From contig JAUCBJ010006659.1 of the NCBI GenBank assembly GCA_032718475.1, positions 22,548 through 86,547 of the forward strand: a stretch of 64,000 bases of DNA, given 5' to 3'. The translations under genes and the position numbers were made by a program. This DNA is from Nemertoderma westbladi. Lineage: Eukaryota > Xenacoelomorpha > Nemertodermatida > Nemertodermatidae. Below are positions 9,383 through 22,300 of this stretch, in pieces (the first letter of the stretch is position 1; each line of letters begins with the position of its first letter). A model generated the notes under the pieces. That model was given only the letters and a program-made list of their open reading frames with translations. It searched no databases and was not told the DNA's origin.

Positions 9383-12300
9383 AACTCCTCCTACGTCTCC
9401 CAAGAGAATTCAGGTGAGAAAGCCCGAAGAAAGAACGAGTGTGCACAATGTTATTCAAAATAAAGTAAGTAACATCAAACCGAAATGTGCGTTATGTGAC
9501 GGGACCCACCGTTTGAATATGTGTGATGAATTCCTGAAGAAATCATTAACGGAGAGACGAGAAGTCATGTGGGATAAGCGGTTGTGTTATAATTGCCTCA
9601 GACAAGGACACCAACGGCGAACCTGTTACTCCGACACAAGGTGTGCAAAGTGCGGTGCGAAACATCATATCTTGTTGCACACTGAATTCGAACGAAACAG
9701 TCCGAGTCAGGTAAGTGATTCCGAACTACATGTCCAATTCAGTGATGTGAACGACACTGACCAAAGTTCTGAGATGGAAGGATTCTATACGGATGAATTC
9801 TCTGACAAAGATAAATCCTGTTACATGATAAATACCGCAGTGTATCGAGCACTTACGTATGAAAAAGACACAGACAGCGACCTCACCCTAACTACTTCTG
9901 ATCGACAACCATCTTGGAAAGCGCCACCTTCCAATGTAGGAATCCGAGAATTTCCTGTAGTACAGTGAAGGGTCCACGGACCTAAAAGGAGTTATGTAGT
10001 GAACGCCCTCCTTGACTCCGGTAGTACAGGAACATTCATCAACAAAGAACTAGCCGAAGACATCTTTGCTGGACAACCCAAGTTCAGAACTAAGCTAAAC
10101 ATGTCAGGAATTATGCAGGTTTGGAAATCTACAGTAATAGCGGATTATTATGTAGGTGAGTTGTCCACCCCCCAGGATGAACTAGGAGAACATAGTATAA
10201 GGTCAGTAAAAATGGTGGCGATAAAGAACTTCGCTACCACCCAAGTGGAACCTTATAACTGGGATGAGGACGATTTCACCCAGCAGCTGGAAGTACCTAG
10301 ATTCAACACCGATTACCCTGGAGTGCAAATACTCATCGGTCAAAACGCGCATGAAGCGCTCGAGACATTGGAGAAACGGCCTGCTCAACCGTAACCACTA
10401 CAAGCTTATGCGGGAAGAACTAGAGTGGGTTGGTACTTTAGAGAATGGGAAGTCGAGAGCAGTGAGTTAGACGATCCAACTGAGGGAACACCATACTCCT
10501 CAGATAATGACGATGTCCACCAACTTTTCGATGAGGAGAATACCATTGATCTCCTTAAGGAAAACGAGACTTGGCAAAACCAAGTGAACTTATGTCAGCT
10601 CCTTCTTCCATCAGAACGAGACGACTATAACGACGAACTTAATGACGTCATTGAACGTTATAATGCCAAAACTCGGGATGAACACGCCGTACGATTCTTT
10701 ACTCAAGAGGCTGTAGAGCCCAATTCCTACGATAAGGCCCTATCGGTAGAGGAAGAAAGAGCCAAGCAGATCCAAGAGACAACTACACGTTTTCTTAAAG
10801 ATCAAGGTAGATATGAGATCGGTCTACCTTTCCGAAAGCGAGAACCAAAGTTCGTAAACAACAGACCCTTGGCGGAGAAAAGAATTGCTCAACTACATCG
10901 ACGCCTTACGGCAAATTCTTCAGCTAAAGAAATGTATCAAACGCAGTTGAAGAAATTTATTAGCAAGGGATATGCGGAGCTAGTACCGGAAGAAACACCT
11001 ATAACTGAGAGAACTTATTATTTAACTCACCATTACGTTCCCAAACCCGGTAAACCCCATGAGGTACGAGTGGTGTTTGACGGCTCCGCCCTCTATATGG
11101 GCCAATCCCTTAATTCCGAATTGTTACCCGGACCTAACTTACTCCAATCCTTGTTGGGAATACTCTTAAGATTAAGACAATATTCAATTGCTTTCGCCTC
11201 AGATATAGAAGGCATGTTCTTACAAGTCAAGGCGCTGGATAGGGATCGAGATAGCCTACGATTTCTGTGGTGGCCTGAAGGAGACCTCAACCAGAAACCG
11301 GTGGAGTACTGGATGACCATCCAGGCTTTTGGGATAATCTCAAGCCCTTCAAACGCCTGTTCAGTGGTGCGCACCACTGCGGATGACAACCGAGAAGCCT
11401 TCTCTGAAGAGGTGATTGACAACATCAAGCGGGATATATACATGGACGATAATCTAAAGTCCCTTCCATCAGTCGAAGAAGCCATTGACGTCGCTAAAGG
11501 AACGGTAGAGTGGTTAAAAAGAGGTGGATTTCGATTAACTAAATTCACCAGCAACTCCCGTGAGTTTCTGGAGTCGATCCCGGTAGAAGATCGAGGAGCG
11601 AAAGACCTAGATCTAATAAAAGATGATCTCCCAGAAACTAAGACCCTTGGTTTGAAATGGGACACAGAAAGAGATATCCTGTTTTTCCAACTAAAACAGC
11701 GAGATAATCCAATTCGGACTAAACGGATTTGTTTAAGTATCCTGAGCACTTATTTCGATCCATTGGGATTTATTAGCCCAGTTATATTGATTGCTCGGAG
11801 TTTAGTACAACAAATGTGGCTTGAAAACCACTCATGGGACGATCCACTTAAGGGAGAATTATTAAAGAAGTGGATGAAATGGGAAGATTCTCTACCAGCC
11901 ATCGAGAACTTTATAATTTCCCGTTCATATTTTGGTCATGTTCTCCCTACGTATTCCTATCAACTCCATGTGTTTGGAGACGCCAGCGATATGGGAATAG
12001 GTATAGTAGCCTACCTAAGGGTGGAAACTCCGGACGGAATCAAAGTCGCCTTGGTTACCTCTAAGGCATTGATAAACAACAAGTTGAAAGTTCCTCGAGC
12101 GGAGTTAAAAGCGGCTCTATACGCTACAGCCATCGGCCGGAATGTAACAGAACAGATCGACTATCCACTGGAGAAAACTGTCTATTGGACCGACACTTTA
12201 CTCGTGTTGGAGTATATAACCAATGAAGTCTGTCAGTTAAGCGTCTTCGTTACCAATAGAGTAGCCATTATACTCAGTCGCACAACGATGGATCAATGGA

Positions 12301-14324
12301 GACATTGCCCCGGAACGATTAATCCAGCAGACATCGCCTCCAGGGGAGCAACTCCACAAGAACTGGTAGATACTCCAGACTGGTTAGGTGGACCCGACTT
12401 CCTCTACAAAGAAGAAGAAGAATGGCCTCCTCATCTTACTACAGCAGAGATTAGACAGGCCAAGGGAGCGGAGAAAGTCAAACCTAAAACTCGGGCGAGT
12501 AAATCGAAGTTATTTAAACCTATGGTAGATCTGTCTGTACTACATACTTCCGGAGACGACGCTTTGGATCAGAAACCCACAGCCACAAATAAGTCTGTAG
12601 TGGAAATCCGTGAGAAGGATTGGAAATCTGGAATACCAGACGTCTCGCAAGGACTCTCACCTCTTCTGCAGAGAGCGATACATCACTACAGTTCCTGGAA
12701 TCGGCTCTGTAAGGCCATTACATATTTAAAGAGATGTTTTCACCATCACTACTCCGGGATGAAGACCAAAAGTGATACCGCTCCAATAACATCGGTGAAG
12801 GTCCATGTTATTAAAGATCTTCCCAAATATAAGATATCCGACAGGTTTCTGAAGGAGAAGATCAGTTATCAGGAGCATGAAGAAACCAACAAGCAGATGC
12901 TGAGACTCCTGCAATGCTATGAGGATTCCGATAAGTATTTCCTGTTGTTGAGAAATCCGCAGATGCGCTTAAGGGATCGTTTCTCTAGCACAATGATAGA
13001 TGGGTTGATACGTGTTGGAGGAAGATTAACGAATGCTCCATTATCCTTTGACACTAAGTTTCCCATACTCATTAGAAATCTTGAGATACAAGTCAAGATG
13101 ATTGTAGATGTTCACAGCAAACTTTATCATGCTGGTAGAGAACGAGTTCTTAGCGAAATTCGAACTCGCTATTATTTTTATAAACCCCATAGAGCTCTGA
13201 ACCAAGTTCTTAGGAACTGCATACCCTGTAGGAAAGCATTCAGTAGGCCTTTAACACAGCGAGAGGCAGAATTACCTAGGGAACGAGTAAGCTTCTATGA
13301 ACCACCCTTTACTAATACCGGTGTAGATTTATTTGGCCCTATTGAAGTATATCGTGCTAGGACTATAGTCAAGAGATGGTGTGTCATCTTTGTTTGTATG
13401 ACTTGTAGAGCTATCCATCTCGATATGGTGAACGATTTATCTACCAACAGCTTCCTATTAAGCTTACGACGACAGATCGCTCGCTTTGGAACTAGTAACA
13501 CGATGAGATCTGATAAGGGAACAATCTTCATTGGTGCCAACAATGAAATCAAAGCTTATGTCAAAGATTGGAACCAAAGACAGGTGGACGATCAGCTACG
13601 AGTAACAGCGTCTAGCTGGACCTTCAACGCCGCCGACGCCCCTTGGTGGGGAGGAAGTTGGGAGAGATTAATAAGAAGTGTGAAGACCGCATTTCACTTT
13701 ATAGTGCCATGCCGCGCGTATCTCACCGACGAACTTTTGCGGACGTTAATGGAGGAAATCGCCGCCTATCTCAACGAGAGACCGCTTATGCCAGTCTCAT
13801 CGAGTCCCGATTCCCTGGAAGCGCTAACACCCGCGCATTTCCTACTGAAGAAGCCTGTAGCCATGCTCCCACAATCGGAAATCACAGACGGAGTCGAATA
13901 CTGCCGGCAAACTTGGCAACTCATGCAGTTGTTATCCCGTCGTTTCGCTGACCATTTCGAAAAACATTATCTGCCCACACTACAACTTCGAACTAAGTGG
14001 TTTGCGCAGCAAGAAAACGTCAGCGCTGGAGACATGGTTCTTATTGTGGATGTAGATCTTCCACGTAAGCGGTGGCAGACAGGTCGTATCATCGAGACTC
14101 ACATCTCGGATGACGGTTTAGTGCAATCGGTAGAACTCGTCGTCATGCGACGTAACTTCAAGAAACCGGGAATTGTCTTCGAGACACAGCAGCTCAATCG
14201 CCCAGTTGGTCGTTTATGTTTACTGGAAAGGGACAGAGAACTCTCCGGAAACTATGGAAGGCAAGATACTCTTCCCACGACCACCTCCCTAATCCAACAA
14301 ACATCTAGGGACTCCCCAACGTAA
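9383..14324 (+). pseudogene. BEL/Pao gag-pro-pol of A2, with two in-frame stops
   Basis: One frame runs from the LTR edge to 14324, broken only by TGA at 9966-9968 (start of protease) and TAA at 10392-10394 (before reverse transcriptase). Just after the second stop about 20 codons present in A1 are deleted. Further upstream than A1's visible part, it shows the first Cys pair of the gag zinc region (KCALCDGTHRLNMC) before the CCHC knuckle CYNCLRQGHQRRTC. Protease DSGS, reverse transcriptase YMDD, RNase H GDAS and integrase D, D, E are all kept, but the residue after the second catalytic Asp motif (DKGT) is Ile where A1 has Asn. It is very similar to A1 over the whole length. With two stops it is probably non-functional. 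Confidence 0.88.
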
Positions 14325-15967
14325 CAACGTTTGGAGTGGGTGTGTGACCATATTATTTTATATTCTTATTATTTTATATTTATGTATGTATTATTATGTA
14401 ATTTTATTATAATCGTTTTCTTTAATTTTATTTAGTAGAATGTTATTTTAGCGATTATTTAGTAGATTAGTGCAATATATATTCGCGTTTATTACTTAAT
14501 TACTTATATATTATATATTTAGTGCGACGGCGAGAAATAATTCTTTTTCTCTTTCCTTACTGTCCGTATTACATTACAAATACGTAACTACAGTAAGATG
14601 AAATATCCGTACTTATTAAAGTACAATAAAGCTCCTACTATATTTAAGTATTATTGGTAAGCAGAGTATTAGGAATGCAAAATTCAGATCCTCGTGTCTC
14701 GGCTAAACCAAGCTCTGGGTAGACCTTGGAGATGACTTGCCTCTTCTCACTGACATTGCTTCGTGCGATATTGCTCTCATACCATATTTTAAATAATACA
14801 TATAGTAGCGTGATGTCCCTTTAACAGTAGCGTATAACGCAAAATAAATCTGTTAAACCCTTTGACCATCTGCAATTCTAGTCGATTAAGATATCGCGGC
14901 ACCCACCGATATACTTGAAAAACAAAATTCTAGAATCAGTGGTTAACGTCCCCAGACTTGTTCTGGAATAAACCGGTGCCCATCCTAAATATTAACTATT
15001 AATATTTATAAAATCTGTCAAATTTCAGATCCTTTAACATTCTAGTCGATTAAGATATCGTAGCACTTACCGATACTCTTAAAAAGACAAAATTCCTAGA
15101 ATCAAGGATCCCAGTCCCCAGACTTGTTCTGGAATAAAATTGTGTCTATTTTAATATTAAATAATAAAATTACGGGAATAAATTTAAATTCATCTTTTAA
15201 TGAATTTGATAAATTGTTATTTTATACAATTTATAATATTTCCAAAATTCCATTAATTAATAGATCATGGGAGCGGAGATTCACCTATTAAGTGTATTAG
15301 TGTGCGAGAATCTCCAATATAGAGTCAATAGCCGATAAAATTCATAAAATCATATATAAAGATGATATTGACCATTAAAGACTTACTATTAAATAGCATC
15401 CCAGATCTGTATGCATGGGAATTACCCTAATTCTACTGCTAGCTTTCCATAATGTCACCATAGCAACAACCACGCTAGAATTAGAAGCGAGTTAACAGAA
15501 CAATAAAAAGCTTGCTCATTGAATAGCATACGGAATAAATAGCACACCGCAAGTATCCAGGGATACATAATAACAACGTGACATTCTGGAAGGCACTTGA
15601 CTAACGGACAAATGACCCGAATGTGTGATAGAATGTGTACCATTTGTGACAGTTACGTGGAATTTGTGCGTTTGTAGGTGAATGTTACTATTAAGGTGTG
15701 TTTACAGTAGCGAGTCGCAATTGTGAAAGTAGCCCTAACTCTCCAGTAAGAACCTGAAGTATATCTAAGCCTTTGGGACGGACGGTGGAGTGACTCGTGC
15801 TGGTTGTTGTAGTCGTTGTGCAGCTACGACGTTGGCGATAGGCACATCGGCGAAAGTACACCAGCGCTGAGGATCTCGCACTGTCCGGGGGCAGAGAGGG
15901 GTAGGCAGCGACGCCCGCTCGCCTAAATATAAACTCATTATAATATGGATAAACTTATATAGCAGAT
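14325..15967 (+). other. pol-ORF3 spacer of element A2
   Basis: Counterpart of 4884-6503, with small indels. The two direct repeat units are at 14876-14980 and 15040-15146, each with CCAGACTTGTTCTGG (perfect five-base arms). A stem block is at 15779-15887. No coding frame is evident. Preservation of the paired arms across both copies is the main reason to regard them as possible RNA structures. Confidence 0.65.
15269..15276 (+). other. internal polypurine-tract-like 8-mer (A2)
   Basis: GGGAGCGG sits in the same context as in A1 (after GATCAT and before AGATTCA). A2's own 3' tract has changed to GGGAGTGG, so the internal copy is closer to A1's tract than the terminal one is. Confidence 0.45.
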
Positions 15968-16353
15968 ATGATTGAGTTGATAGAAGATGATCTTGGTATC
16001 AGGGAGCGATATACTCTACCTTTACAAGCGTTTGTTGATAGCTTGATACGCGGCGACGCTGGTCCAACTACTACGGAGGACGATGGTCGTTATATCTAAC
16101 CGCCAATGTCCCGGGAGCAACTTGCGCGTGGGTTGGACTGTAGAAAATTCACCGCTCGCTATACGCATCGTAATGTTACGTATATGGACTTCTTAACTAC
16201 TGGTCATCCTATCGACCTACACGATACGAACAATATAGACACCAAAAGGGAAATGGTTTTATTTAAATATCATACCCAGCGGAAGCGGAACGATAAACTG
16301 AGACTCGAACACGAAAATTCTATTCGAAACCGACTCGAAAGTGCAGATGTTGA
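15968..16353 (+). pseudogene. ORF3 of A2, 5' part, cut by element B
   Basis: It starts ATGATTGAGTTGATAGAAG and is close to A1's ORF3 over its first 125 codons. A TAA interrupts it near codon 44 (after GRYI). It is then severed at 16353 by the B insertion and resumes at 36193. The gene was therefore split by the insertion and also carries point damage, so no product is expected. Confidence 0.75.
16349..16353 (+). repeat. target site duplication GTTGA, left copy
   Basis: GTTGA directly precedes LTR start TGTAAGGG and recurs at 36188-36192 after LTR end TTCATCA. The A1 sequence at the same site (AACGTTGAAGAACC) shows it once, confirming the empty site. Five bases is typical of BEL/Pao. Confidence 0.92.
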
Positions 16354-18082
16354 TGTAAGGGTCCAGTAGTATACCGCTTACCAGATCCTAGTAACGATGT
16401 ATCTTACTATGAGACTCTAGTAATGTATACGGGCTTGTACAGTATCTGACAACAAATCCCAGTCCAGGATATCTAAACAAACAGATACAATACACAAACG
16501 ACTACTGGCGAGGAACAGAGCCTAGTATCTATTCTATGTACGTGAGCGGGTCTAATGCCTACGTACTAGACAAAAGGATACCTGTCCTCTAACCGGTGAG
16601 GCAGATGTACAGTTACAGTAACAGACCAAACTCACGGGAAAACAATCCCCGCGCAGCGAATCCTAACTATCACTGACAGTCCTAAATACAGTAACTTGCC
16701 GCGGTGTGATTTATATGGTTTATATACGAACTAGGTGGTTAACAGACCTAGTGTAACAATGCTGATTACCCCTGTCTAAATCAGCCTAAAGTCGTGCCTA
16801 AATGTAACGATAACTGATCCCCCTGTACGAAATCAGTCTAAAGGGTCAGGCCTAAATGTAACAATACTGCTGGACAGAAATCAACAGTTTAATAACGAAA
16901 GTGAAATACTCCTTATTGCCGCAACTAAATCAGATCCTAATTTTACAAATACAGATAATTTCTACCTAAAATAATGTATAGTGCGCTATAGCTAGTAGAA
17001 CTTTAAGGGCAATATGTTTTAGGGCGTGTGTGTGTGGGTGTGTTACAAATAAAACAATTTCGTGTAATTCCTTTACTAGGTTTTAGTGATTTTCTGACTA
17101 AATGATACCGTGCGCTAGCTACTAAAATAAACTAGTCGCGTTTTGTAGAACTTTATACTCACGAATGACGTCAAAGCTCTCTCCTTCCTATCCACAACCC
17201 AATGGGCAACCACAGTGTTAGTAACTACACCCGTGATCGGCACTAATACCAGATTCTGGTTGTAAGATAAGAATAGGGGTTAATCGCTACCGTACGTTAG
17301 CTGATCTGGTATACTAATTTAATTCTAGAACTTTGTTGCTGCGGTAGTTAGCAGCAATACCTATCAGTACGTGGCAAGGCGCGGTAGGATATTAATAAAC
17401 CTCCCTAGGCCAAGCAGTGTGCCGGTAGCAGAAATGCTCCTTGCCTGATCAAATAGCTAACTCCAGACAGGGGGGGGGGGTACTAATGTACGTTCTACAA
17501 AGCGAACCGGTACCAAACAGTCAGTGCTACGAATCACTAAATTATGGAACATATGCTGTCTGTACCTAATATGTACTCGCGTACTGACAAATGGCAATAG
17601 TTCGCACCTGTAGGAAGTACAGGTTAACCCAGGGGTTCGTAGGACTGACAAAAGGGGGGGGTGTTTCTGTCTGAATATAATTATTTGATCCTAAATTTGC
17701 GGCGTCCAGTACGGCGTCACGCTTACCCTGATCTATAGGTCTTACGGCGGGCAAGGGCGTCGAACAAAGTCTTACCTTCTCACAAAGCGGGCGCTGCATG
17801 GCAAGTTGAGTATTTCGAAGGGGGCAAAGGGGGTGCGCGGTCGATCCAATGTGGGCGCTAGCGTGTTGTGGACATCTCTTCCCTGCGTTGCTTACGGCCT
17901 AACGGTCTAGGCTGCCATCTCCCTGATGTTTGGCTGTCCCAAAGTTGGACCAAAAGAAAACATGTTCAGGAATTTGCAGTATATTTACAGTTTTACAAAG
18001 GATTTATCAAATAAAGTTTCAACAAGAAACCAAAATAAACTAATAACAATTTAGGAATTTACAAGAGTAAGGTGGTGTTATT

Positions 18083-18185
18083 AGGGAGTTATAAGGTAGT
18101 TATAAGGGAGTTATAAGGTAGTTATAAGGTAGTTATAAGGTAGTTATAAGGGAGTTATAAGGTAGTTATAAGGTAGTTATAAGGT
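18083..18185. repeat. 11-bp minisatellite in B LTR
   Basis: About nine tandem units of AGTTATAAGGT/G. The same array is in the other LTR at 35557-35659 with the same unit order, as expected for LTRs copied from one template. Confidence 0.85.
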
Positions 18186-18505
18186 GATAACCGAAGGCAA
18201 ACCGGCCTTTTTATACTAAATATTGCACATGGAAACTAAACAGAATTTTCCACAGCTTCACATTTGAGCAATAAAGTGCTTCGTGCCCTATGATTGGCCC
18301 AGCTCATCGTTCAACGCAGTCCGGCCCTTACACTAATCTGGGACATGGAATCCTAACAGAATTTTCCACTGCCTCACATTTGAGCAATAAGATAATTTAT
18401 GCCCTATGATTGGCCTGGCTCATCATTCGCTACGTTGTACGCTTCTCATTGGCCTACCAATTAGCACCAAACGAAAATAAATGGCCCCAAAATACAAATT
18501 TCCCG

Positions 18506-18579
18506 ACTGGGATTCGAACTCGTAACCTATGTAATATAACCAACGCCTTAACCATCTGACCACTACGCCACGAGAGTAC
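18506..18579 (-). other. tRNA-like module in B 3' LTR
   Basis: Read on the minus strand it has GTGGCGTAGTGGTCAGATGG (A-box-like) and GAGTTCGAATCCC (B-box-like), with tRNA-like spacing. Cloverleaf pairing of the acceptor and anticodon arms is poor, so this is a tRNA-derived SINE head or decayed tRNA, not a working tRNA gene. The copy in the 5' LTR is at 35980-36053. Confidence 0.55.
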
Positions 18580-18713
18580 CTAAGGGTTTTATGTGTACAA
18601 ATATGAATAGGCATATTACATTACTGTAACTAAATCAAAATACGTCGGATTTTCGAAAGTTTTTACGTTAAAGTTAAACTACAAATGCTATCTTATAGTG
18701 AAATAATTCATCA

Positions 18714-18721
18714 CCGCTCCA
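18714..18721 (-). other. 3' polypurine tract of element B
   Basis: On the minus strand TGGAGCGG directly precedes the LTR start TGATGAATT. It shares the core GGAGCGG with family A's tract. Confidence 0.55.
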
Positions 18722-19180
18722 TGAAAACAGTAAGTAAGACTGTTTTCACCAATCGAAACATAAAGTATTTACAAACTACTTCTAAATCTACTGGTAGGGC
18801 CTAAAATATAAAATATAATCACTATCTAATTATTGCATACTTAATATTGCAGATACGGCGTAAATACAATCGATCGTACATACAAATACAAATTTACGAA
18901 TTAACTTTAGTGCCTAAAATACAAAAAAGGCTTTCGGTTATCAAGGTAAGCAAATTAAACAAATCAGAACAAATAAATCAAAACAAATCAAACAAATAAA
19001 TCAAACTCTTTCGATAAATCTTTATATATTGTAAATATACATAATAAACCTTCACCAAATTAAATCAGTCCAAATATAATATAAACATAATGCGCTAATA
19101 ACTTTCAATAATGTCCTCCTGACGATCTAATAGTTCGTCCTGCTGGTCTGGATATCTTCTCCTGAGCACCAATTGCTAAC

Positions 19181-19200
19181 GGTAGGCTCGCAAGCCTTCC
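19181..19200. repeat. 20-bp palindrome, copy 1
   Basis: Consensus form; on the minus strand GGAAGGCTTGCGAGCCTACC. Arms of eight bases pair with one mismatch around a four-base loop. Located in B's 3' tail, outside coding sequence. Confidence 0.85.
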
Positions 19201-19300
19201 TTTCCATATCTCGCTCCTCCAAACCCAACATTCAAACATAATCCAAATATAATGTCCAAATAAAATATCCAAATATAATATCCAAATAAATATCCAAATC

Positions 19301-19320
19301 GGTAGGCTCGCAAGCCTTCC
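19301..19320. repeat. 20-bp palindrome, copy 2
   Basis: Consensus form, 13 bases downstream of the ORF3 stop codon, non-coding. Confidence 0.85.
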
Positions 19321-19333
19321 TTCCACTCGCTTC

Positions 19334-22300
19334 CTATTCCTTCACTGAGCGGGCTCGTCCACGTCCTCTAGTGCGATTGGGGGGTGGTCGAGGTCGAACT
19401 GGGCTCGGACTTCGGCGTCGAGTCGTCGGTGGTTCCAAAACGCTAGGAAAGGGGACGACGGGAGTTTCGCACATCCGTCGTGCGCTTAATCCTCTAAATC
19501 CTCGTCCGATTCCAACTGTCGGCTTAACATCGGACCGAGTTTCTACAACGCTAGGAGGAAGTCGAAAAGGTAGGACCGTTCCGTCCGTTGACACCTCGCT
19601 CTCTGACGTCGTTTGAATCCTAATGGGTTCAGTCAAAGCGTATCCTGTCCCTCCGCGTGGTTCTCTAGCAAGGGAAACCGTGCCCCGAGTCATCCGGATT
19701 TGCGACTTCGATGTCGTCCTCTTGGCGACATTTACTACCTTCTTAATCTCTTGTCCGGCCTTCTGGGCTTTGAGTATACGAAATTGCTGATCATCCTGTG
19801 GGTGACGCGTCTTCTCCGCTAACGGCGTGGCCTTGAAGCCAGTCTCACGCAAAACGTCGGTCTCGTCCAGAATGCACGAGGTTACGCGTTTGTGATAAAA
19901 TGCGCTCCGGTATGCCCAAGCTATCGAATGCCAGGCTCCTCGATTCCGCTGTTCAACTCGCAGTTTATCGAATTCTCCGGCGGTAATCTTGTTCACCACA
20001 GTTTGAAAGTTCCAAGTATTCTTGTTGTCGGGGTGCACTTGTAAGAAATAGTCCCGCACAACTTTGAATCCACTGTCCAACGGCAATATATCCAATACCT
20101 CCAACAATTCATCGTACTGAGGCATAGCCGATACATATCCTTCCTTTGACATTATGAGAGGGTTTACGGCCCAAAATCCCAAATGTGCTCTCATAGGGAA
20201 GCGGCGTCGCTGCGTCGATACATGCTCGTCTGCTAGGTCCTCCCAATGGTCGAATAATTGTCGAACGATTTTGACTGACATGTGCTCATAGGGGACGTCT
20301 CTAAGTTGACATTCGGATGCCCTATGGCCCTTAATATTACAATAAGTACACTGCGCCACGAAACGCCAGCAAGTGTAGAAAGTGTGCGAACGTTGATCCC
20401 CGCACCAGTTGCATACTAAATCCGGTAGAGATATGTGCTTCGCTTCGCACTTCTTTGCGTGATGGCCAGTTGCTCCACATCTGCCACAAATAGTGTTGGC
20501 AGGATACCAAACTCGCTCATAGATGAGATCTCCGATGGGGCGAGCGCTACCATCCACGTGATAATTCTCATCATCCGGGTCAGTCGGTATGTTCGTCTCC
20601 GTAGGTTGTACACAAACCATGGCATCGCTTTTCTCTAACTCGCGTATCTCAGTTCGCGTCTTCCTCGGAAGGTTCTCCTCTATTTCTATGAGTTGCCGTA
20701 ACGGTTCGTCTATTAGCGCCAACTCGGTCGGATCCACATCGTCATGATGGGCGGTAGGCTCACGAGCCTTCCAGGATCCTTCCGGGCGTTCGAATTCCGC
20801 GTGGCGTTCCCCGTCATAGGGTACTAACGTTAACATCGACGGTCTGTCGACTAGACTTCCCGCGTGAGTGAGATAGACGTCCCTGAAAACGCTAAGTCCC
20901 GCTCGCGTGAAAACTTCGCAGTGCGCATCGGTGTTATAAAAGGGTTGGAGAAATCGTCGGAATACATCGGTATGCGTCCTTCCTCCATCGTAAAAGGTAT
21001 GTCCTTCGCCAAGACATAACGGGTGTCGCTTTAAGGTTCTGGATACTACGTCCGCGATGAAACAAACGTTAACCGAAGATTCTATCGCTAAATAGTATTG
21101 TAAGATTATCCGCGGAGGAGAAGTAATCGCCCAATACACGCAACCTCGCCACTTCAACTGTGACTCGAACTCGTTTACGCCGGGGGTATCTCCCTCTCCG
21201 TATACGTCCGTGTATTTGTTCCTCTTACTCTCCTTGTAATCCCAACTGAACATTAGATATGAGATATAACCCGTTCCAGTTTTTAGCGTGTTATACTCCC
21301 TAAAGTATCCTTGCTCAATAGCCCAAAGCAACAATGGTCTATTATCCACGTATGGCGTAGGCAATCGGTCCTCTTCCGTGGGCATCCCTGCAAAGTCGCT
21401 AATGAGGTCATCCCGTACACCGGATCCGATCTTGACGATGCTCTTATCCAACACAACGTCTCGCACGGCCTTTGGCAACATCCTAGCTTCTATGCTACAA
21501 GCCAGGTCCATGGATTTAACTATCCGTTTTATCATCGCGTGTCTTTGCGTCGTTCCTTCCGGCATAGGCATCTTCCTATCACTCCTCTGTCGGCTGAAGA
21601 CATGTAACACGCCATCTGGTGCTCTAATCTGTATAGTCTTTGAAGTGAGGCTTTGCTGATGGCTTCCTCCCTCATTATCGTAAAACATATATCCATTCTC
21701 TTTCAGAGATCGGCTAGTCACGTCCCAATCGTCGAGTAAATCGTCGGTAGGTTTCCAAATTCTCCCGATCGACTTTTCGTCATCGAAACTAATAGGTTTA
21801 CCGGTCCAATTGGTCGCGATATCGGTGTCGGTCTCAAACGTCCCAACTCCGATCCATAATCGAATCGTTTTCGTCAGATATCCTCGCAAGATACAAGGTG
21901 CGATATCCGTCCCCGCGCGATCCACTTCCTTAAAGTCCGTGATATGTGGAGGCACGTTGCGTACGATTTTTTGAACTATTACTTTACACAACTCGGTTGA
22001 TTCTAACACATCACCGAAGGTAACCGATGGGAGGAAATCCAGGTTCGAGATGATCTCCGGGTGTTCAACTATAGGGATCTCGTAAGTTGTCTCCTTCCGG
22101 GTCGGTATACTAATAGGAAAACTAGTTGGTCTCGCAACCGGTACTATCGCTCTAGTAGAATGGGGCTGAGGTTCTCGCGTCATCTCGACATGAGGTATCT
22201 GTAGTCTCTGCGACAAACGCTGAGCAAAGGTGATACTATCGAAGAGCTCGGGTGTCATCTCCTTGGGTTCGGTTTGATCGTGGGATATCCAATAGAATGG

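Larger units (their letters stand above)
16354..18713 (-). repeat. 3' LTR of element B (2360 bp)
   Basis: On the plus strand it starts TGTAAGGGTCC and ends AATTCATCA. It is almost identical to 33827-36187. It contains a poly-G run near 17470, an 11-bp minisatellite, CCAAT and TATA motifs (minus strand), a roughly 110-bp internal duplication (CAGAATTTTCCAC... near 18240 and 18360) and a tRNA-like module. Confidence 0.95.
18722..19333 (-). other. 3' untranslated tail of element B
   Basis: AT-rich sequence between the ORF3 stop and the polypurine tract. It holds two copies of the 20-bp palindrome and short repeats of ATCCAAATATA type between them. No gene is seen. Confidence 0.6.

Noticed and set aside
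17457-17799. Small ORFs within the B LTR
   Set aside because: They differ between the two LTRs by poly-G slippage and show no motif.
18423-18614. Small minus-strand ORF inside the B LTR (also at 35897-36088)
   Set aside because: It is the translation of the tRNA-like module.
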